From assembly GCF_001652265.1 (NCBI RefSeq), contig NZ_LWBS01000198.1, positions 1 to 64,000 of the forward strand: a DNA stretch of 64,000 bases, written 5' to 3'. Origin of the DNA: Rhizobium leguminosarum. Its GTDB lineage: Bacteria; Pseudomonadota; Alphaproteobacteria; Rhizobiales; Rhizobiaceae. The position numbers and the translations under genes are program-made. The notes under the pieces were generated by a model. It did no database searches. It saw only the letters and a list, made by a program, of their open reading frames with translations, and was not told the DNA's origin. The stretch's first letter is position 1, and each line of letters opens with the position of its first letter. This document shows positions 60,737-64,000 of this stretch, one piece after another.

Positions 60737-61593
60737 CAGTGTGCTTCCATATCCGCGATGATGAGCGCGCGTAGCGCCGCGTCGACGATGGGACGCTGGC
60801 CGAACCATTTCTCGAATCCGGGCACGGCCTGGTGCAAGAGCATGCCGAGACCATCGACGATGGGAAATCCTTGCTCTTCCGCCTGTGCCAGGATCGGCGT
60901 CTTCAACGGCACGTAAACGATATCGGTGACGACGGCATCGGCTGCAAGAGGCGAGAAATCGAGTTGCGGCGCCGCCTCGCCGTCCATGCCGAGCGAGGTG
61001 GTGTTGATGAAGAGGCCGGCGCCTTTCATCACTTCGGCAAGCGCACCGGCCGGATGGGCCCAAACACGCGGGCCAAAACGATCCGCGAGTTCGCGCGCGC
61101 GTTCGACGGTGCGATTGACGACATGGATCTCCTTGAAATCGCGATCACGGACCGCCTGGATGATCGCGCGGCTGGCGCCACCGGCGCCGAAGACGACGGC
61201 CGTGCCATGCCGGTCCCAGCCGGGATGGCGTTCGTCGAGATTGGCGATGAAGCCGCGACCGTCGGTATTCGTCGCATGCAGGGCGCCATCCTCCAGCCAG
61301 AGCGTATTCGAGGCGCCGAGTTCGCGCGACAGTGCGTCCGGCTTGTCAGCGAGCCGGAACGCCAATTCCTTGTGGGGAATGGTCACATTACCTCCGGTAA
61401 AGCCGGAACTGCCATCCTTTAACGAGTGAATGAAATCGGGAAAGGCCTCGGGTGCCACTTCATGAGCGCGATAACTGCCTGGCAGGCCAAGCGTCTTCAA
61501 CCAATATCGGTGGATCAATGGCGAGCGCGAATGCTTGATGGGAAAGCCCGTGACAAACGCTTTCGGCCCGAATGTTTCACGTGAATCACCCAT
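60736..61593 (-). CDS. aroE: Shikimate dehydrogenase
   Basis: A 285-residue NADPH-dependent shikimate dehydrogenase. Shikimate-binding KHSRSPLIH and [11 protein letters not shown] (catalytic Lys), Rossmann [10 protein letters not shown], and [10 protein letters not shown] are present. Its first codons (ATG 61593 and following) overlap the maf stop and contain a near-perfect parS sequence (61573-61588), so the peptide SRET is encoded by a segregation site. Confidence 0.97.
   Translation of the reverse strand: MGDSRETFGPKAFVTGFPIKHSRSPLIHRYWLKTLGLPGSYRAHEVAPEAFPDFIHSLKDGSSGFTGGNVTIPHKELAFRLADKPDALSRELGASNTLWLEDGALHATNTDGRGFIANLDERHPGWDRHGTAVVFGAGGASRAIIQAVRDRDFKEIHVVNRTVERARELADRFGPRVWAHPAGALAEVMKGAGLFINTTSLGMDGEAAPQLDFSPLAADAVVTDIVYVPLKTPILAQAEEQGFPIVDGLGMLLHQAVPGFEKWFGQRPIVDAALRALIIADMEAH
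61573..61588. other. Candidate chromosomal parS (ParB-binding) site
   Basis: TGTTTCACGTGAATCA: 15 of 16 bases match the conserved bacterial parS consensus TGTTTCACGTGAAACA, the one mismatch being in the right arm. It lies 1.45 kb from the oriC region, where chromosomal parS sites cluster. Confidence 0.85.
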
Positions 61594-62185
61594 CGATTGC
61601 TCCCAGTTCTCGCAGTTTTTTTAAGAGCGGCAGCATCGGCAGGCCGAGAATGGTGAAATAGTCACCCTGGATCTCTTCGAAAAGCTGGATGCCCTCCCCC
61701 TCCAATTGATAGGCGCCGACGCTGGAAAGCGCCCGTTCGCCAACCCGGGTCAGATGCCTGGCGATGAACTCCGCCGTCAGCGGCCGCATCGTCAGCTCGG
61801 CATGGGCGAGATGTTCCCACAAGACCACGCCATCGCTGACGATGGCGACGGCGCTGTTCAATCGGTGGCTTACGCCCGAAAGGGCTTGAAGATGACTAGC
61901 CGCGTCGGCCAGGTCTTTCGGCTTATGGAAGACGCTGTCGCCGAGCGACATCGTTTGATCCGAACCGATGACCAGGCCACCCGGAAAACGGCTGCTGACT
62001 TCCTCGGCCTTGGCCCTGGCCAGGACGAGGGCCACGGCATCAGGCTTAGCGCCAGCTTTCTCCAGCGGCGCTCCTACCGCCCGTTCATCGATCCTTGCGG
62101 CATGTGCCTCGAAGGCCAGACCGGCATTTTCCATCAGCATCCGGCGAAAGGGACTCGACGATGCAAGGATGAGTTTCGGCGTCAT
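61586..62185 (-). CDS. maf: Maf family nucleotide pyrophosphatase
   Basis: A 199-residue Maf/HAM1-fold protein. [18 protein letters not shown] and GSDQTMSLG with [12 protein letters not shown] are family signatures. Maf proteins hydrolyse dTTP/UTP or modified nucleotides and were linked to septum arrest. It precedes aroE with an eight-base overlap and follows the DUF299 gene by 33 bases. Confidence 0.95.
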   Translation of the reverse strand: MTPKLILASSSPFRRMLMENAGLAFEAHAARIDERAVGAPLEKAGAKPDAVALVLARAKAEEVSSRFPGGLVIGSDQTMSLGDSVFHKPKDLADAASHLQALSGVSHRLNSAVAIVSDGVVLWEHLAHAELTMRPLTAEFIARHLTRVGERALSSVGAYQLEGEGIQLFEEIQGDYFTILGLPMLPLLKKLRELGAIDG

Positions 62186-62218
62186 GGGTTCCTCGGCGTG
62201 CGGGCTTTCCGTCAGCGC

Positions 62219-63040
62219 TTAGCGCAGCTTCGGCCGCAGGGCAACGATTGCCGCGGCCGTTTCCTCGATTGAGCGGCGGGTGACGTCGATCAGCGGCCAG
62301 TTATGGCGGGCGCAAAGCGAGCGGGCATATTTCAGCTCCTCCGAAATCGCGGCGCGATCAGTGTAGTGTTCGCGATCGAAGCCCTGCGTCACGCCGAGCA
62401 CACGATTTTCCCGCACCTGGGAAATACGGTCGGTGGTGGCGATCAGGCAGACGATCAGCGGTTTGCTCGCGACGAAGAGGCTCTCCGGCAATGGCACACC
62501 ATAGACGATCGGAATGTTCGCCGTCTTGATGCCGCGGTTGGCGAGGTAGATGCTGGTCGGTGTTTTCGACGTACGGCTGATACCGATGATCACGACATCG
62601 GCGTCGTTGTAGTCGTCAGGCATCTGGCCGTCATCGTGATCCATGGTGAAATTCAGCGCTTCGATGCGCGCGAAATAGCCGGCATTCATCACATGCTGGG
62701 CCCCGACCCGACGGCGCAACGGAGCGCCGAGATAGATCTGGAAGGCATTCATCACCGGCTCCAGCACATTCACCGAGGCGACGCCCATCTCGATGCAACG
62801 CTCATCGATCAGGCTTGCAAGCTCCCGGTCGACAATGGTGTAGAGCACGATGCCGGGGGCGTCATCGATCGCCTGCAGAACCGGCAGCAGCTGCTTGCGA
62901 TTGCGGATCAACGGATAGACATGTTCGATCGGCTGCGCTGATCTGAATTGCGCCGACGCGGCGCGCCCGGCCGAGATCAGAGTCTCTCCCGTTGAGTCAG
63001 AAATCAGATGCAGATGGAAGAAGTTCGTTCTGTTCTCCAC
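62219..63040 (-). CDS. DUF299 pyruvate,phosphate dikinase / PEP synthetase regulatory protein
   Basis: A 273-residue bifunctional kinase/pyrophosphorylase of the PDRP/PSRP (DUF299) family, which uses ADP to phosphorylate a Thr on PEP synthase or pyruvate,phosphate dikinase and reverses it by phosphorolysis. P-loop [15 protein letters not shown] (about 154-168) and N-terminal [13 protein letters not shown] are typical. As rhizobia use PPDK, the target is probably PpdK. Homologues of this gene (RP001/CC0001 type) mark one side of oriC in Caulobacter and Rickettsia. Confidence 0.95.
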   Translation of the reverse strand: MENRTNFFHLHLISDSTGETLISAGRAASAQFRSAQPIEHVYPLIRNRKQLLPVLQAIDDAPGIVLYTIVDRELASLIDERCIEMGVASVNVLEPVMNAFQIYLGAPLRRRVGAQHVMNAGYFARIEALNFTMDHDDGQMPDDYNDADVVIIGISRTSKTPTSIYLANRGIKTANIPIVYGVPLPESLFVASKPLIVCLIATTDRISQVRENRVLGVTQGFDREHYTDRAAISEELKYARSLCARHNWPLIDVTRRSIEETAAAIVALRPKLR

Positions 63041-63125
63041 GCTATTTTCCGCTGCCTGTTGAAAAGACTGGATGAAACAGAGCTACGGCGGCGAGGCAGT
63101 CTCCGGCAAGGGAAAACATGCCTCC

Positions 63126-63134
63126 TTATCCACA
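63126..63134 (+). promoter_or_regulatory. DnaA box, perfect consensus
   Basis: TTATCCACA equals the DnaA-box consensus TTATNCACA. It lies in the candidate oriC. Confidence 0.85.
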
Positions 63135-63203
63135 TTTCGGATTTTGCGGGTCGGTTTTGATTGGCCCTGTGGACGATGGGGAAGAGATCTATTTGTCGAA
63201 AGC

Positions 63204-63223
63204 CTATCCACAGCCTATCCACA
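63204..63223 (+). promoter_or_regulatory. Tandem DnaA-box pair
   Basis: Two CTATCCACA copies (63204-63212, 63215-63223), each one base off consensus, on an 11-base period (GCCTATCCACA repeated), so both face the same side of the helix. Confidence 0.8.
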
Positions 63224-63441
63224 GCTATAAGAAAAATTGCCGATCCGGAAGGATTTGGAATCATTTTCAGATTCGGCTTCTCCCCGAGATTCGGACGAGA
63301 TGGACAAATCTTTCGGATGTTGTTTTGCAGGCGCGCGACAAATGGCGACGGCAGTGGATGGATTTTAATCCTTGATAGTCACCGACTCTAAGAAATAGAA
63401 ACCTTTTAAAATATCTTTGATTTTTTATAGGGAAGAAGCGC

Positions 63442-64000
63442 TTGAGCGATACGCGCCGAAAGATCATGAGGGTTTTGAGCGGCGAGAGCCTCTCCCCTCC
63501 TCCTCTCTGGCTGATGAGACAGGCAGGACGTTATCTCCCGGAATATAGGGAGACGCGGGCAAAGGCAGGGAGTTTTCTCGATCTCTGCTACACGCCTGAG
63601 TACGCCGTCGAAGTGACATTGCAGCCGATCCGCCGCTATGGCTTCGATGCGGCCATACTGTTTTCCGATATCTTGGTCATTCCCGATGCAATGAAACGGA
63701 ATGTGCGGTTCACCGAGGGCCATGGCCCGGAGATGGATCCGATCGATGAAGCCGGGATCGGCAGATTGAATGGCGAAGAGGTTGTCGATTATCTCAGGCC
63801 GGTTCTGGAGACGGTGCGGCGGCTGCGGGAGGAGTTGCCAGTCGAGACGACGCTGCTCGGCTTCTGCGGCGCGCCCTGGACGGTTGCGACCTACATGATT
63901 GCCGGGCACGGCACGCCGGATCAGGCTCCTGCGCGTCTCTTCGCCTACAGGCATCCCCGCGCGTTCGAGCATCTGCTGATGCTGCTTGCCGACGTATCAG
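63442..64000 (+). CDS. hemE: Uroporphyrinogen decarboxylase (partial)
   Basis: The first 186 codons of HemE, cut by the right edge; the frame is open throughout. The start is apparently TTG 63442 ([14 protein letters not shown]), with GGAAGAAG just upstream; ATG 63466 is the alternative. The signature [21 protein letters not shown] (two parts) and [25 protein letters not shown] are unmistakable. HemE decarboxylates uroporphyrinogen III to coproporphyrinogen III in heme synthesis. The promoter must lie within the origin region. Confidence 0.97.
   Translation, partial: MSDTRRKIMRVLSGESLSPPPLWLMRQAGRYLPEYRETRAKAGSFLDLCYTPEYAVEVTLQPIRRYGFDAAILFSDILVIPDAMKRNVRFTEGHGPEMDPIDEAGIGRLNGEEVVDYLRPVLETVRRLREELPVETTLLGFCGAPWTVATYMIAGHGTPDQAPARLFAYRHPRAFEHLLMLLADVS

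Larger units (their letters stand above)
63041..63441. other. Putative chromosomal replication origin (oriC)
   Basis: 401 bases without a gene between divergent DUF299 and hemE genes, the flanks of oriC in Caulobacter and Rickettsia. It contains a perfect DnaA box TTATCCACA (63126-63134), two tandem CTATCCACA boxes, a weaker reverse box (63168-63176), four GANTC sites and an AT-rich tract (63363-63430) suited to unwinding. GC-skew reversal cannot be tested here. Confidence 0.85.

Overview
The window is chromosomal DNA from a fast-growing rhizobium, most likely the Rhizobium etli / leguminosarum / phaseoli group. This rests on GC-rich coding sequence, typically rhizobial proteins (ChvI/ChvG, ActS/ActR, DivL, the alphaproteobacterial AddAB nuclease, intracellular PhaZ) and small dispersed palindromic repeats. 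Nearly all of it is core genome. I saw no insertion sequence, prophage, CRISPR array, rRNA or tRNA.

Layout, left to right. 0.4-5.8 kb: an ornithine cyclodeaminase-like gene, the helicase hrpB and the redox two-component pair actS-actR. 5.9-12 kb: mmcB (DNA repair), an L,D-transpeptidase lipoprotein, malate synthase G, a cytochrome P450 and a DUF1402 exported protein. 12-20 kb: hslV-GNAT-hslU on the minus strand, divergent from a histidine cluster (hisB, DUF2628, hisH, two small unknown genes, hisA, hisF, hisE) that runs into coaA. 20-29 kb: alkB and arfB, then pckA divergent from chvI-chvG-hprK-EIIA-HPr (carbon/envelope signalling with a PTS that has no permease), then ahcY. 29-41 kb: a plus-strand run of divL (cell-cycle pseudo-kinase with Tyr in place of the phospho-His), a tsaE-amgK fusion, murU, addB, addA and trxA. 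41-47 kb: trpF-trpB-trpA-accD-folC on the minus strand. 47-52.7 kb: a YgjP-like metallopeptidase, DUF2852, phaZ, a fumarylacetoacetase-family enzyme, a glutathionyl-hydroquinone reductase, DUF2218 and a nitroreductase. 52.8-64 kb: gyrB, then xre/smr/mltA/tim44, fxsA and secB, then dnaQ-coaE-aroE-maf-DUF299 on the minus strand, divergent from hemE, which runs off the right edge.

The right end looks like the chromosomal replication origin. The intergenic region between the DUF299 gene and hemE (63041-63441) has the same flanking genes as the Caulobacter and Rickettsia origins, one perfect and two near-perfect DnaA boxes, four GANTC (CcrM) sites within 131 bp and an AT-rich tract next to hemE. 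A 15/16 match to the ParB-binding parS sequence lies 1.5 kb away, inside the first codons of aroE. Replication and segregation signals therefore sit inside and between housekeeping genes.

Other points of interest: the TsaE-AmgK fusion next to MurU, which suggests an anhydro-MurNAc recycling bypass linked to a tRNA-modification ATPase; an AccD that has lost three of its four zinc-ribbon cysteines; a minimal HPr kinase with a phosphorylatable HPr; a perfect inverted repeat upstream of ahcY; paired LacI-type operator-like palindromes between pckA and chvI; and at least two families of composite hairpin repeats, one of which forms a gene's stop codon.
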